Shown here: positions 8,660-18,125 of the stretch, piece after piece
Layout of the letters: each line of letters begins with the position of its first letter
Numbering within the stretch: position 1 is the stretch's first letter
From: Mycobacterium sp. 852014-50255_SCH5639931
Lineage (GTDB): Bacteria > Actinomycetota > Actinomycetes > Mycobacteriales > Mycobacteriaceae
NCBI RefSeq assembly: GCF_001665605.1
Contig: NZ_LZSV01000022.1
Location: 53,582-117,581 of the forward strand
DNA length: 64,000 nt
Direction: 5' to 3'
Position numbers and translations under genes: made by a program
Notes under the pieces: model-generated
Databases searched by the model: none
Seen by the model: only the letters and a program-made list of their open reading frames with translations
Told to the model about the DNA's origin: nothing

Positions 8660-8738
8660 CAGCGCGCACCCGCGTCGCCTCTGAGGATCGGCCGGAATGC
8701 CCGCACAGCTGCAGACTAACCTAAGATTTGTTCTTTAA

Positions 8739-8754
8739 GATAGTGCGCGCTCTC
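8739..8754. promoter_or_regulatory. Probable TetR operator, copy 2
   Basis: GATAGTGCGCGCTCTC matches the palindrome at 4633 at 13 of 16 positions. It sits in the centre of a larger 22-bp imperfect palindrome (8736-8757, two mismatched pairs). It lies between the divergent LLM operon (80 bases away) and the DapB-like gene (122 bases away). Confidence 0.6.
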
Positions 8755-8875
8755 TTAACCCTTGACCCCGCGGACGCGCGGCTGCTAGCTTCCGAAGCGA
8801 ACGTTGGGTAACGGTCGGCGTAAAGGGCAACGGCCGCCTCAGTTTTCATCGCGCACGCATCTGAGGAGGAACAAG

Positions 8876-9973
8876 ATGACGACTCATCGCGTGGTGGTGT
8901 GGGCGACCGGCGGCATCGGATCGATCGCGATCCGCACCATCCAGCATCGCCCCAATCTGGACTTGGTCGGGGTATGGGTGCACTCGCCGGAAAAGGACGG
9001 CAGGGACGCGGGCGAACTCGCCAACGGCGAGCCGATCGGTCTGGCGGCCACTACCGATGCCGACGCGCTGATTGCGTTGAAGCCCGATTGCGTCATCTAC
9101 GCCGCCAGCGGTCCGGAACGCGACGCGCTGGCCATCCCGGATTACGTCAGGCTGCTCGAGTCCGGCATCAACGTCGTCACGACCAGTACCACCCGCTTGG
9201 TCAACCCGCACGCCTACGAACCCGCCGAGTGGCGCGACCAACTGGTCGCCGCGGCCAAGCAGGGCCAGGTGTCGCTGTACGCGTCGGGAATCGAGCCCGG
9301 CTTCGCCGCCGACTACCTGCCGCTGGTGCTGTCGACCCAGTCGTCGTCCATCGACAAGATTCACGCGTTCGAGATCGGCCTGTACGACGACTACGGCGTG
9401 CCCGACATCATGAGCGACGCGCTCGGTTTCGGGCGCCCACTCGACTATCAACCCTGGATCGGTTTCCCCGGCGCGATCGCCGGGGAATGGCAGGGGCAGA
9501 TCCGATTGGTCGCCGACGCGCTCGGCGTCGAAGTCCAGGAAGTCCGCGAATATTTCGACCGCGCCGTCACCAACCGGACGCTGGAGGTCGCCATGGGCAC
9601 CGTCGAGGCCGGAACGTGCGGCGCGCTGCGGATGCGGGCGATCGGCGTCGTCGACGGCCGGGAGGCCATCGTCATCGAGCACGTCACCCGGCTCGCGCAC
9701 GACGTCGCCCCGGACTGGCCGACGGGGATCGGCGACCTGTCCTACCGCGTCATGATCAGCGGCGACCCCGACATCGATTGCACGCTGGCCGCGACGCTCA
9801 AGGACCCACGCAAGGCCGGAGTCGGCGGAATGACTTCCGGGGCCGGCGCGATGGTCGCCACCGCGATGCGCGTCGTCAACGCCGTGCCGTATGTCGTTGC
9901 GGCAGAACCGGGATTGATCAGTTCGGTGGACCTGCCGTTGACGATCCCGCAACACGCGTTTGTCGGCGGCTAG
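8876..9973 (+). CDS. NAD(P)-dependent DapB-like dehydrogenase, second copy
   Basis: A 365-residue paralogue of the gene at 6609-7670, with [52 protein letters not shown] and [16 protein letters not shown] in the same order. I chose ATG 8876 because GAGGAGGAAC precedes it; an upstream in-frame start at 8804 has no support. It differs from the first copy by a longer loop near residue 310 ([14 protein letters not shown]). Divergent from the LLM operon and probably co-regulated through the palindrome at 8739. The aminotransferase follows after 23 bases, so the two may act on the same amino or keto substrate. Confidence 0.85.
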   Translation: MTTHRVVVWATGGIGSIAIRTIQHRPNLDLVGVWVHSPEKDGRDAGELANGEPIGLAATTDADALIALKPDCVIYAASGPERDALAIPDYVRLLESGINVVTTSTTRLVNPHAYEPAEWRDQLVAAAKQGQVSLYASGIEPGFAADYLPLVLSTQSSSIDKIHAFEIGLYDDYGVPDIMSDALGFGRPLDYQPWIGFPGAIAGEWQGQIRLVADALGVEVQEVREYFDRAVTNRTLEVAMGTVEAGTCGALRMRAIGVVDGREAIVIEHVTRLAHDVAPDWPTGIGDLSYRVMISGDPDIDCTLAATLKDPRKAGVGGMTSGAGAMVATAMRVVNAVPYVVAAEPGLISSVDLPLTIPQHAFVGG

Positions 9974-9996
9974 GTTGCGCCGGTTACTCTGCGGGC

Positions 9997-11205
9997 GTGA
10001 CGTTTAACCCGCTCGAGGAGCTCACGCTGCAGCAACTGCAGCTCCGCACGAGCATGAAATGGCGCGCGCATCCGGCCGATGTCCTGCCGCTGTGGGTCGC
10101 CGAGATGGACGTCATGCTGGCACCCACCGTGGCCGACGCGCTGCGGGCGGCCATCGACAACGGCGACACCGGATATCCGTGCGGCACCGCGCTGGCCGAA
10201 GCGGTGAGTCAATTCGCGTCTGAGCGCTGGCAGTGGCACGACCTGGACATCGGTCGCACCGCGATCGTCCCGGACGTCATGCTCGGCGGCGTGGAGCTGT
10301 TACGTCTGGTCACCGACCGCGGCGACGCCGTCATCGTCAACCCGCCGGTGTACGCCCCGTTCTACGCCTTCGTCACGCACGACGGCCGCCACGTCGTCGA
10401 AGCGCCGCTCGACGCCGAAGGCCGAGTCGATCTGGACGCATTGGCGGACGCCTTTGCGCGCGCCCGAGCCCGGGGTGGAAACGTCGCGTACCTGTTGTGC
10501 AACCCGCACAATCCCACCGGAACGGTGCATACGGCCGACGAACTCGGGGCCATCGCCGAACTCGCCCGCCGGTTCGGCGTCCGGGTGGTGTCGGACGAAA
10601 TTCACGCGCCCGTGGTCTTGTCGGGCTCGCGGTTCACCCCGTACCTGACCGTGCCCGGCGCGGAGAACGCCTTCGCCCTGACGTCCGCGTCCAAGGCCTG
10701 GAGCCTGTCCGGACTCAAGGCGGCACTGGCCATCGCCGGACCGGAGGCAGTCGCGGACCTGCACCGGATGCCGGAAGAGGTCAGCCACGGGCCGAGCCAC
10801 TTCGGCGTCATCGCCCACGCCGAAGCTTTCCGAACCGGTGGCGACTGGCTCGACGACCTGCTGCGCGGCCTGGATCGGAACCGGACGCTGCTCGGCGATC
10901 TGGTCGCCGAGCAGCTGCCGAAGGTGAAATACCAATGGCCGCAAGGGACTTACCTCGCATGGCTCGATTGCCGGGAGCTCGGCTTCACCGAAGACGCCGC
11001 CGATGGGCTTGCGGTGGTGGCCGACCTGTCCGGGCCCGCCCGGTGGTTCCTCGACCACGCCCGGGTGGCGCTGAGTTCCGGCCACGTCTTCGGCACCGGC
11101 GGCGCGGGGCACGTCCGGCTGAACTTCGCGACCTCGGGGGCCATCCTCACCGAGGCCGTGTCCCGAATGGGCCGCGCCCTCGCCCACGCGGCCGACACGC
11201 GCTAG
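9997..11205 (+). CDS. PLP-dependent aminotransferase, PatB/MalY type
   Basis: A 402-residue fold-type I PLP enzyme. It has [10 protein letters not shown] at the N-terminus (typical of C-S lyase/PatB-MalY proteins), NPHNPTGT near 170, D200 in VVSDEIHA, and the Schiff-base lysine K233 in [12 protein letters not shown]. MalY/PatB enzymes are cystathionine beta-lyases or aminotransferases, so I cannot tell lyase from transaminase here. GTG 9997 is the only start that fits; the frame stays open far upstream through the DapB-like gene, but that is a high-GC artefact. The last four bases overlap the convergent DUF2652 gene. Confidence 0.88.
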   Translation: MTFNPLEELTLQQLQLRTSMKWRAHPADVLPLWVAEMDVMLAPTVADALRAAIDNGDTGYPCGTALAEAVSQFASERWQWHDLDIGRTAIVPDVMLGGVELLRLVTDRGDAVIVNPPVYAPFYAFVTHDGRHVVEAPLDAEGRVDLDALADAFARARARGGNVAYLLCNPHNPTGTVHTADELGAIAELARRFGVRVVSDEIHAPVVLSGSRFTPYLTVPGAENAFALTSASKAWSLSGLKAALAIAGPEAVADLHRMPEEVSHGPSHFGVIAHAEAFRTGGDWLDDLLRGLDRNRTLLGDLVAEQLPKVKYQWPQGTYLAWLDCRELGFTEDAADGLAVVADLSGPARWFLDHARVALSSGHVFGTGGAGHVRLNFATSGAILTEAVSRMGRALAHAADTR

Positions 11206-11930
11206 GCCGGAATCTCCTCGGCGCCGCGGCCCAAGTTGCGGAAGCCCTCGGCGGGCCGCTTGAAGCCGAGCACGAACGGCAGCGAGTTCAACTCCAGCTT
11301 GGCCGTGGCCCCGAGCCGGCGCAGGAAGCTGGACTCGGCCGGGGCCAGGGAAACCTGCGACGTCGCGAGGTCGAGGTAGTGCGTCGAGGTCTCCCCGATG
11401 TCGTCGAAGACGTGGGTCAGCGTTTTGCACTGCGAGCGCACCGGTTCGTCGAGGCACGCCGCGACGGGATCGGTCATCAGCACGTATTCGATCACGGGCA
11501 CCATGTTTTTCAGCATGCGATGCACCAGGATGACGTCGAAGCCCGCGAGCTCTGTGTGGCGCTTCACCCGCTGCTCGGCCACCTCACCCTGGTGGACGAC
11601 GAACTTCAACGAGAGCTTGTCCAACTGCGCGCAACTCGCACACTCGCAGGCGAGATCCTTTTGGAAGCGCTCACGCCGCGCGATGAACGCTTCCCGCATC
11701 CGGGACAGCCGGTCACACACCAGCACTTTGGCGTCGCCGTCGGGCGCCCAGAAGAAGGCGGCGTCACCCTCCAGCTTCGCCAGCTTCAGGCCTCTGCCGG
11801 CATCGATCACCGCCTCCAGCAGACCCGCCACCGTCAACTGCGCATGGGCCAGGTGGGTGCGGTTCCACTGCATGTAGTGGGTATAGCCGCTGATGTCGGC
11901 AATGATCAGGACCGCGCGCCGAATCGCCAT
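11202..11930 (-). CDS. DUF2652 protein, class III cyclase-fold-like
   Basis: A 242-residue cytoplasmic protein. The N-terminal [17 protein letters not shown] motif and [12 protein letters not shown] resemble the first metal-binding segments of class III nucleotide cyclases, which is typical of DUF2652 proteins. The CxxC-type pair in [11 protein letters not shown] near residue 150 could bind a metal. The canonical cyclase Asn/Arg transition-state pair is not evident, so I do not call it a cyclase. ATG 11930 is preferred over TTG 11936. The gene is convergent with the aminotransferase and overlaps its stop by four bases. Its role is unknown. Confidence 0.75.
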   Translation of the reverse strand: MAIRRAVLIIADISGYTHYMQWNRTHLAHAQLTVAGLLEAVIDAGRGLKLAKLEGDAAFFWAPDGDAKVLVCDRLSRMREAFIARRERFQKDLACECASCAQLDKLSLKFVVHQGEVAEQRVKRHTELAGFDVILVHRMLKNMVPVIEYVLMTDPVAACLDEPVRSQCKTLTHVFDDIGETSTHYLDLATSQVSLAPAESSFLRRLGATAKLELNSLPFVLGFKRPAEGFRNLGRGAEEIPA

Positions 11931-12045
11931 GAACAAGCCAGTTTACTGTCCGCCCAACGCTTAGCCCAATGAAATCTCCCACTAGACGAACTCGCGTTGT
12001 CGCGGGAGGCTAACTCAAGGCGCCCGCCCACCGGAGGAGCTGAAT

Positions 12046-12951
12046 ATGCATGTGCTACGAACCCCGGATTCCCGATTCGAAAACCTGGAGGGCTATCCGT
12101 TCGTAGCGAACTACCTCGACGTGGCGGCGAGCGACACCCAGCCGCTGCGCATGCACTTCCTCGATGAGGGCCCGGCCGATGGACCGCCGATCGTGCTGCT
12201 GCATGGGGAACCCACCTGGAGCTACCTCTACCGGACGATGATCCAGCCGCTGGCCGACGCCGGAAACCGCGTGCTCGCGCCCGACCTGATCGGTTTTGGC
12301 CGCTCGGACAAGCCCAGCCGGATGGAGGATTACACCTACCAGCGGCACGTCGAATGGGTGACCGCCTGGTTCGAGCGCCTGAATCTCAAGGACGTGACGC
12401 TGTTCGTGCAGGACTGGGGATCGCTGATCGGGCTGCGCATCGCCGCCGAGCAGGGCGACCGCTTCGCTCGACTCGTGGTGGCCAATGGCTTCCTGCCCAC
12501 CGCGGACCGACCCACTCCACCCGCCTTCCACGTCTGGCGGGCGTTCGCGCGCTACTCCCCCGTGCTGCCCGCCGGCCGCATCGTCTCCATGGGGACCGTC
12601 CGCCACGTTCCCTCCCGGGTGCGGGCCGGGTACGACGCGCCGTTTCCCGACAAGACGTATCAGGCCGGGGCCCGCGCCTTCCCGCAATTGGTGCCCACCT
12701 CCCCGGACGATCCGGCGATCCCCGCCAATAGGGCCGCCTGGAAAGCGCTGGGCCAATGGGACAAGCCCTTCCTCGCCATCTTCGGGGCCCGGGACCCCAT
12801 CCTCGGCCAGGCGGACCGTCCGCTGATCAAGCACATCCCCGGCGCCGCTGGTCAGCCGCACGCCCGCATCCGCGCCAGTCACTTCATCCAAGAAGACGCC
12901 GGACCCGAACTGGCCGAACGCATTCTGTCCTGGCAGCAGGCGCTGCGCTGA
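12046..12951 (+). CDS. dhmA: Haloalkane dehalogenase, DhmA (Rv2296-type)
   Basis: A 301-residue alpha/beta hydrolase very close to M. tuberculosis Rv2296 as I remember it, with the same [12 protein letters not shown] start and length. The oxyanion motif is HGEPTW (residues 53-58), the nucleophile elbow is VQDWGS with Asp123 and halide-binding Trp124, the acid is in GARDPIL, and the catalytic His is in ASHFIQED. It hydrolyses C-halogen bonds to alcohols; the natural mycobacterial substrate is not known. A good Shine-Dalgarno site (GGAGGAGC) precedes the ATG. In M. tuberculosis this gene lies near htpG; here about 21 kb of other genes separates them. Confidence 0.92.
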   Translation: MHVLRTPDSRFENLEGYPFVANYLDVAASDTQPLRMHFLDEGPADGPPIVLLHGEPTWSYLYRTMIQPLADAGNRVLAPDLIGFGRSDKPSRMEDYTYQRHVEWVTAWFERLNLKDVTLFVQDWGSLIGLRIAAEQGDRFARLVVANGFLPTADRPTPPAFHVWRAFARYSPVLPAGRIVSMGTVRHVPSRVRAGYDAPFPDKTYQAGARAFPQLVPTSPDDPAIPANRAAWKALGQWDKPFLAIFGARDPILGQADRPLIKHIPGAAGQPHARIRASHFIQEDAGPELAERILSWQQALR

Positions 12952-12962
12952 CCGCGTCAGCG
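12946..12962. terminator. Short hairpin at convergent gene ends
   Basis: CGCTGAC-CGC-GTCAGCG gives a 7-bp perfect stem that covers the dhmA stop codon, 22 bases before the end of the convergent dioxygenase gene. No U tract is present; a bidirectional terminator role is inferred. Confidence 0.35.
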
Positions 12963-12984
12963 GGTGTTGACCCTCCCCTGTCGA

Positions 12985-13989
12985 TCAGTGGTCCGGGATG
13001 CCCGCCCCGGCCAGAGCCGGAACTGCGTCCTCGTTGTGTAGCAGCGACGCGGCACCGGTCTTGAACTGGGTGAGCTTGTCGATGATCGTCTGCCCCTCTG
13101 GAGTGTGGCCCCAGATGCTGATGCCCTGGTGGGTGGTGGGCTCCCAGGTGGCCTCGTCCACGACAATCGGATTCCAGCCGACTTCCCATTCGAACCCCGA
13201 CGGCGTGACGGCGTAGAAGGACAGCTCCTTGTCGTTGGTGTGCTGGCCCACCCCGAGCGCCATCCGGAAACCCAGTTGCTTGACGCGCTGGTAGGCGGCG
13301 GTCATGTCGTCGAGTTCGGCGACCTGGACATTGACGTGCTGGACCCGGGTGCGGATCGGGTTCAGCCTCAGCCGGTTGACCGAAGCGATCGCCACGGTGT
13401 GGTGCCGCTCGTTGAATCGCAGGAAGCGGATCTTGAATCTGAGGCCGCTGATCGTCTCGTCGATGTAGTCGGACAACCGCGCATCCAACACCGTGTCGTA
13501 GTAGCCACGCAGCTGATGAGGCTTCGTGGTGGCGACGGCCACGTGCCCCAAACCCGCTGCGCCCGTGACGAACCCGCTAGAAGCCACCATGCGCAACGGC
13601 GCGATGCCGGGACGCGCGCGGGTGAAGACCTCCTGGGTCAAGCCGTTCGGCCCGGGAAACCGGACGAGCCGCTCCACGCCGCGCAGCGCCGCCTCCTCGT
13701 CGGTGCCCTCGGCCACGGGCACACCATGCTGCGTCACGCGCGCGAGCACGGTGTCGAAGGCGTCGTGGTCGTCGAGCTGCCAGCCGATAGCGGTGACGTC
13801 TTCGGCGGGGCCGCGTTGCAGCAAAAACCGGCACTCGTTGTCGTCGAGGCGGAACCGCATGGCGTCGGTCATCCCGTCGTCGCAGTGCATGCCGATGGCA
13901 TCGCGGCCGAATCGTCGCCAGTCGCCGAACTTTTGCGTCTCGATCACCACGTAACCGAGGTGGACCCGGCCGAAAACCGACGGGCTCAT
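12985..13989 (-). CDS. Type I extradiol ring-cleavage dioxygenase (BphC/HsaC-like)
   Basis: A 334-residue two-domain vicinal-oxygen-chelate enzyme that would cleave a catechol ring meta to the hydroxyls using Fe(II). The metal ligands expected for the family are visible in the second domain: His149 (GLGHVAVA), His218 (RVQHVNVQ) and Glu269 (TPSGFEWEVGW), with the tandem-VOC length typical of BphC. ATG 13989 overlaps the stop of the C-C hydrolase gene (ATGA), making it the third gene of a tightly coupled operon. The substrate is probably a substituted catechol made by the flavin hydroxylase upstream. Confidence 0.9.
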   Translation of the reverse strand: MSPSVFGRVHLGYVVIETQKFGDWRRFGRDAIGMHCDDGMTDAMRFRLDDNECRFLLQRGPAEDVTAIGWQLDDHDAFDTVLARVTQHGVPVAEGTDEEAALRGVERLVRFPGPNGLTQEVFTRARPGIAPLRMVASSGFVTGAAGLGHVAVATTKPHQLRGYYDTVLDARLSDYIDETISGLRFKIRFLRFNERHHTVAIASVNRLRLNPIRTRVQHVNVQVAELDDMTAAYQRVKQLGFRMALGVGQHTNDKELSFYAVTPSGFEWEVGWNPIVVDEATWEPTTHQGISIWGHTPEGQTIIDKLTQFKTGAASLLHNEDAVPALAGAGIPDH

Positions 13990-14846
13990 CGCTCGTTCTC
14001 CAAGAAGTCGATGACCAGACGGTGGAACAGTTCGGCGCGTTCCCATTGCATCCAGTGCCCGGTGTGCGAGGTCATCACCAGATCCGCGTTCGGCAGCGCG
14101 TTGAGCAGCAGGGGGCCGCCCGATGGCCGGTTCACCTTGTCGTCGCGGCCCCACAGGACGAGCGTCGGTGTCATCAGGGTCCGCAGCCGGCTGTCTCGGG
14201 TGAGGTCCATTCGCCACAGCGTGCGCAGCGCCGTTGGGCCGGAGGGGCGGCGCAGCGGCGGATCCGCGACCACCGCCGGGTCGATCGACGCGCGGTAGCG
14301 CAGGTCGATCAAGTCCTCGGGCACCGAGGCACCGTCGTAGACCAGATAGGTGCGGATGAACGTCGCGAGCTTGTCGCGGCTCGGGCCGTCGCCGCCGTAG
14401 TAGGACAGCAGGCTCCGCAATCCGGGCGTGGGCAGGCCCCTCGTCGTGCCGATCCCGCCCGGACCCATCAGGACCAGCTTGCCGACGCGGTGCGGGGTGT
14501 CCAGGGCCAGCCGCAGGGCCGCCGCGCCGCCGTACGAGTTGCCGACGAGATGGGCGGTATCGACGCCGAGCTCGTCTAGGAGGCCGCGCATCATGTCGGC
14601 CAGGTAACCGAACGGATCGTCTTGGTCGACGCCCTTGACCGACCTGCCGTAGCCGGGCATGTCGGGAACGATGAGTCGGAAATGCGTTGCGAGAGCGTCG
14701 ATATTGCGCGAATAGTTCGACACTCCCGACGCGCCGGGGCCGCCGCCGTGCAGCATGACAACGGCCGGTCCGCTCCCCGTCTCGGAGACGAAGATCGGTT
14801 TACCGGCGACGCTGACGGTCCGCTCGTTCAGCTGTGTGGCGATCAT
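13986..14846 (-). CDS. Meta-cleavage product C-C hydrolase (BphD/HsaD/MhpC-like)
   Basis: A 286-residue alpha/beta hydrolase of the C-C bond type that splits the dienoate product of extradiol cleavage. It has HGGGPGASG as oxyanion loop, Ser104 in the GNSYGG elbow, Asp236 in GRDDKVN and His264 in HTGHW, the Ser-Asp-His triad in the expected order. ATG 14846 overlaps the stop of the monooxygenase gene and the gene's own stop overlaps the dioxygenase start. The products would be an acid and a hydroxypentadienoate; no hydratase for the latter is present in the window. Confidence 0.9.
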   Translation of the reverse strand: MIATQLNERTVSVAGKPIFVSETGSGPAVVMLHGGGPGASGVSNYSRNIDALATHFRLIVPDMPGYGRSVKGVDQDDPFGYLADMMRGLLDELGVDTAHLVGNSYGGAAALRLALDTPHRVGKLVLMGPGGIGTTRGLPTPGLRSLLSYYGGDGPSRDKLATFIRTYLVYDGASVPEDLIDLRYRASIDPAVVADPPLRRPSGPTALRTLWRMDLTRDSRLRTLMTPTLVLWGRDDKVNRPSGGPLLLNALPNADLVMTSHTGHWMQWERAELFHRLVIDFLENER

Positions 14847-16429
14847 GCGGTGACTCCGATCGGGGTGGCGGGGAGGGATGACGTCAGGTCGGTGAAGTCC
14901 TTCGGCGGCGCCGGCAGCGGACGGCCCTCGCCGGCGGCGGCGAACACGAATCCGTCGGGGCGCAGCACCACCGCCGCCGCCTTCTTGCTCCGAAGCCACC
15001 GGGTCAGCGTGCCGTCGTCGTCGCGAATCGCACCGCCCTGCGGCGCGCCGGCCTGGATGGCCAGGGCGCGAGCGCCCAGCCGCGCCCACCGATCGGCGCC
15101 CGGTGGCGCCACACCGAGGTGCAGGACGGCCCAGCCCCCGCCGAGGACATCGTCCGCCCGCAACCTCTTACCGGTCGTGTCGGTGACCCAGGGTTGCGGC
15201 AGCTGCCAACCGACCGCGGCATGCGCCTCGGTGGTGAAACACCCGTCGGGGTAGTGCGCGGGCGGAATCCAAATCAGGCCCTGCCCCGCCTTGAGCACGC
15301 CGGGCAGCCGCGTCAGCGCGCGCAGCAAATGGTTTCTCAAGAATGCCAACGCCTTTCGGCGCTCGGTGATGAGGCGTCCGTTGCGCACCGCCCGGCGGGT
15401 GACCTCGGTGACGTGGGGTTTGCGCTCGACCTGGTAGCTGTCGAGCAGTGCATCGGGCGCCTGCCCACGCGCCACCGCCGCTAGCTTCCAGCACAGGTTG
15501 GCCACGTCGCGCACCCCGGCCGACATCCCCTGGCCGATCCAGGGCGGCATGGCGTGCGCCGCGTCACCGGCCAGGAAGACCCGCCCGACGCGCCAGCGAT
15601 CCGCGACGCGCACGTGGTGGCTGTAGATGACGGCACGCAGGATCTTCACCTGCTCCTCGGTGATGCCCTGCTCGCGCAGGACCTCCCACACGGCCTCGTG
15701 GGTGACGAGTCGCTTCTCGTCCTCTCCGGCTCGGGCCGGGTACTCCCAGCGGTGATGCCCCAGCGGGGTCGGGCAGTCCACCGTCGGGCGGGCGGGATTG
15801 CAGTGAAAGCGCAACCGGTCGTGACCGTCCCACTCGCGGATCACCTTGGTGTCGATGACAACCCAGCGTTCGGCGTATGTGCGTCCTTCGTATCCGACTC
15901 CGAGTTGGGCACGGGTCGGCGACGCTCCGCCGTCGGCGGCGATCACGTACGAGGCCTTCACGCGTTTGAAGGCGTCGGTGCGCAGGTCGGCGAGCATCAG
16001 TTCGACGGTCGAGTCGCCGTTGATCACGCGCAAGCATTCGTGTTCGAGCAACACCTCGACGTTGGGATACCGGGCGACGCCCTCCCGCAGCACGTGGTCA
16101 ACCGCGGGCTGGTACAGGAACTGCTGCGGCGGATGCCCGCAGCCCCGGGACGTCATGGTGGTTTCGACGAACGGCACCCCGTCGGCGTCGACCCACGCCA
16201 ACGGCCGGTCGGGCAGCATGTCCCGTTGCAACCGGTCCGCCAAACCGACGGACTGCCAGATCCGCATCACCTCCTCGTCGGTCGAAATGGCCCGCGCGCG
16301 ACCGTACACATCGGGGTCGCGCTCGATGACGACGACGTTAAGCCCCATGCGGCCAAGGAGATTCGCGGCGGTGGCGCCGGTGGGCCCATAGCCGATCACC
16401 GCCACGTCATAGGTCAGGTGCTCGTTCAT
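14843..16429 (-). CDS. FAD-dependent aromatic hydroxylase (MhpA/PheA-like)
   Basis: A 528-residue group A flavoprotein monooxygenase. It has the FAD-binding GYGPTG loop at residues 13-18, the ADG segment near 170, and GDAAHAMPPWIGQGM for FAD ribityl binding near residue 300. It is similar in length and layout to 3-(3-hydroxyphenyl)propionate hydroxylase (MhpA), which ortho-hydroxylates phenols to catechols. It is the first gene of the minus operon, 32 bases from the nearer palindrome in the divergent promoter region. The catechol would be the substrate for the extradiol dioxygenase two genes downstream. Confidence 0.9.
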   Translation of the reverse strand: MNEHLTYDVAVIGYGPTGATAANLLGRMGLNVVVIERDPDVYGRARAISTDEEVMRIWQSVGLADRLQRDMLPDRPLAWVDADGVPFVETTMTSRGCGHPPQQFLYQPAVDHVLREGVARYPNVEVLLEHECLRVINGDSTVELMLADLRTDAFKRVKASYVIAADGGASPTRAQLGVGYEGRTYAERWVVIDTKVIREWDGHDRLRFHCNPARPTVDCPTPLGHHRWEYPARAGEDEKRLVTHEAVWEVLREQGITEEQVKILRAVIYSHHVRVADRWRVGRVFLAGDAAHAMPPWIGQGMSAGVRDVANLCWKLAAVARGQAPDALLDSYQVERKPHVTEVTRRAVRNGRLITERRKALAFLRNHLLRALTRLPGVLKAGQGLIWIPPAHYPDGCFTTEAHAAVGWQLPQPWVTDTTGKRLRADDVLGGGWAVLHLGVAPPGADRWARLGARALAIQAGAPQGGAIRDDDGTLTRWLRSKKAAAVVLRPDGFVFAAAGEGRPLPAPPKDFTDLTSSLPATPIGVTA

Positions 16430-16460
16430 TGCCCTCTCGCCTTCGTGTCGGGCTTGTTCT

Positions 16461-16474
16461 GTAGTGATCGCTAC
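16461..16474. promoter_or_regulatory. Palindrome 1 in meta-cleavage divergent promoter
   Basis: GTAGTGATCGCTAC is a 14-bp inverted repeat with one mismatched pair, exactly 20 bases from a perfect copy. It is 32 bases upstream of the hydroxylase start and is probably an operator for the adjacent TetR. Confidence 0.7.
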
Positions 16475-16480
16475 GGTAAT

Positions 16481-16494
16481 GTAGTGATCACTAC
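16481..16494. promoter_or_regulatory. Palindrome 2 in meta-cleavage divergent promoter
   Basis: GTAGTGATCACTAC is a perfect 14-bp palindrome, extending to 16 bp when the flanking T and A are counted. It is 31 bases upstream of the TetR start. The 20-base period between the two copies (two helical turns) fits binding of two TetR dimers on one DNA face. Confidence 0.75.
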
Positions 16495-16524
16495 AGAGTC
16501 AAGGGCCTCCAGCAAGGAGTTTCA

Positions 16525-17163
16525 GTGGCCGCTAACGACAAGCCGCAAAAGTCGAACAGGCGCCGCCGCGTCGACGGCGAAGCGTCCAGAAGCCGCATCC
16601 TGGACGCGGCCACCGAGATCGCCAGCGAGCGCGGCTACGAGGGCACCAGCATCGGACTGGTCAGCGCCAAGTGCGGCCTGCCGGCCAGTTCCATCTACTG
16701 GCACTTCAAAGACAAGGATGACCTGATCGCCGCGGTCATCGAACGCAGCTTCGCGCACTGGCTTTCGGCATGGCAGATGCCTGCCGAAGGAACCGCGCGG
16801 GAGCGGCTCGTCTCGATGGTTATGCAGATCGCGAAGGCGCTGCTCGACTCCCCCGACTTCCTGCGCCTCGGTCTGATGCTCGCGCTGGAGCGCCGGCCGG
16901 TCGAGCCGCGGGCGCGTGCCATGTTCCTCGCCGTGCGCGCCCAGGCGTTCGAGACGCTCACGCTAGCCATCGGGGACCTCGTCCCTGGGCTGACCGACGC
17001 GCAGGTCCACCAGTTGGCCACCTACGCCCTCGCCGGTGGCGATGGCCTGTTCGTCGCCAAGGAGATCGGCGGTGATTCGGTCGACCTGCTGGCGCTGTTT
17101 GAGCTGCACGCGAGCACCCTCTACGACAGCGCGCTGCGCATGGCCGCCGAGAACGCAAAGTGA
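16525..17163 (+). CDS. TetR/AcrR family regulator of the meta-cleavage cluster
   Basis: A 212-residue TetR protein with a basic N-terminus and an HTH near residues 40-60 ([22 protein letters not shown] region). The C-terminal domain is helical and probably binds an aromatic or CoA effector. GTG 16525 follows AAGGAG. The stop overlaps the GTG of the acetaldehyde dehydrogenase gene by four bases, so the regulator is co-translated with the catabolic genes. The two palindromes just upstream are its likely operators, controlling both arms of the cluster. Confidence 0.9.
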   Translation: MAANDKPQKSNRRRRVDGEASRSRILDAATEIASERGYEGTSIGLVSAKCGLPASSIYWHFKDKDDLIAAVIERSFAHWLSAWQMPAEGTARERLVSMVMQIAKALLDSPDFLRLGLMLALERRPVEPRARAMFLAVRAQAFETLTLAIGDLVPGLTDAQVHQLATYALAGGDGLFVAKEIGGDSVDLLALFELHASTLYDSALRMAAENAK

Positions 17164-18125
17164 CCCCGACCCAAAAGTGGCCGGTGGCCATCATCGGCTC
17201 GGGCAACATCGGCACCGACCTGCTGCTCAAGATCCTGGGCAGCGACGGCCCGCTCACGGTGGCCGCCATGGTGGGTGTCGACCCACACTCGGACGGACTG
17301 GCCCGGGCGCGGCGAATGGGCGTGCCCGTCATCGCCGACGGGGTCGGCGGGTTGCTGAGCATGCCGGACTTTGCCCGCATCAAGCTGGCCTTCGACGCCA
17401 CCTCCGCCAACGCGCATCGCGCCAACTGGGCGGCCCTGCAAGCCACCGGAATCCGAATGCTCGACCTCACGCCCGCGTCGATCGGCCCGATGTGCGTGCC
17501 CGTGGTCAACCTGAACGACCACCTCGACGCACCCAATCTCAACATGGTGACCTGCGGCGGGCAGGCAACGGTGCCGATCGTTGCGGCCGTCGCCAAGTCG
17601 GGAATCGTCTCCTACGCCGAGATCGTCTCGTCGATCTCCGCGAAGTCCGCCGGCCCGGGCACCCGGGCCAACATTGACGAGTTCATCGAAACCACCTCAA
17701 CCGCAGTACAAGTCGTGGGCGGTGCGCAGCGCGGCAAGGCCGTCATCATCGTCAACCCCGCGGACCCCCCGGTGCTTATGCGCAACACCGTGTACTGCCT
17801 CGTCGACGGGGACGTCGACCACCGCTCGATCGAGAACGAAATCCTCGACATGGTCGGCCAGGTCGCCGCATACGTGCCCGGCTATCGGCTGAAGCAAGAC
17901 GTGCAATTCGAGGTCTTCGGCCACGACGATCCGCTCTACATTCCTGAAACCGGCAAGTTCACGGGCACCGGCGTCACGGTGATGCTCGAGGTGGCCGGCG
18001 CAGGCGACTACCTGCCCGCCTACTCCGGGAACCTCGACATCATGACCTCTGCCGCTAAGGCCACCGCAGAGCGCTTGGCTCTCCGTGCCATGCACCCCGC
18101 CGAAAGTGTCGGTGCCACAACGTGA
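17160..18125 (+). CDS. Acetaldehyde dehydrogenase (acylating), MhpF/HsaG-like
   Basis: A 321-residue NAD-dependent enzyme that converts acetaldehyde (or a longer aldehyde) plus CoA to the acyl-CoA. It has a Rossmann GSGNIGTD loop at residues 13-20 and the catalytic Cys132 in [10 protein letters not shown]. In this pathway the enzyme normally forms a channeling complex with 4-hydroxy-2-oxovalerate aldolase, whose gene follows directly with a four-base overlap. In this sequence that partner is frameshifted, so the complex may be absent. The gene itself shows no damage. Confidence 0.92.
   Translation: MTPTQKWPVAIIGSGNIGTDLLLKILGSDGPLTVAAMVGVDPHSDGLARARRMGVPVIADGVGGLLSMPDFARIKLAFDATSANAHRANWAALQATGIRMLDLTPASIGPMCVPVVNLNDHLDAPNLNMVTCGGQATVPIVAAVAKSGIVSYAEIVSSISAKSAGPGTRANIDEFIETTSTAVQVVGGAQRGKAVIIVNPADPPVLMRNTVYCLVDGDVDHRSIENEILDMVGQVAAYVPGYRLKQDVQFEVFGHDDPLYIPETGKFTGTGVTVMLEVAGAGDYLPAYSGNLDIMTSAAKATAERLALRAMHPAESVGATT

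Noticed and set aside
8899..9996. An upstream extension of the aminotransferase frame through the DapB-like gene
   Set aside because: The extension is Arg-rich and overlaps the clear DapB-like coding frame; the aminotransferase motifs begin only after 9997.
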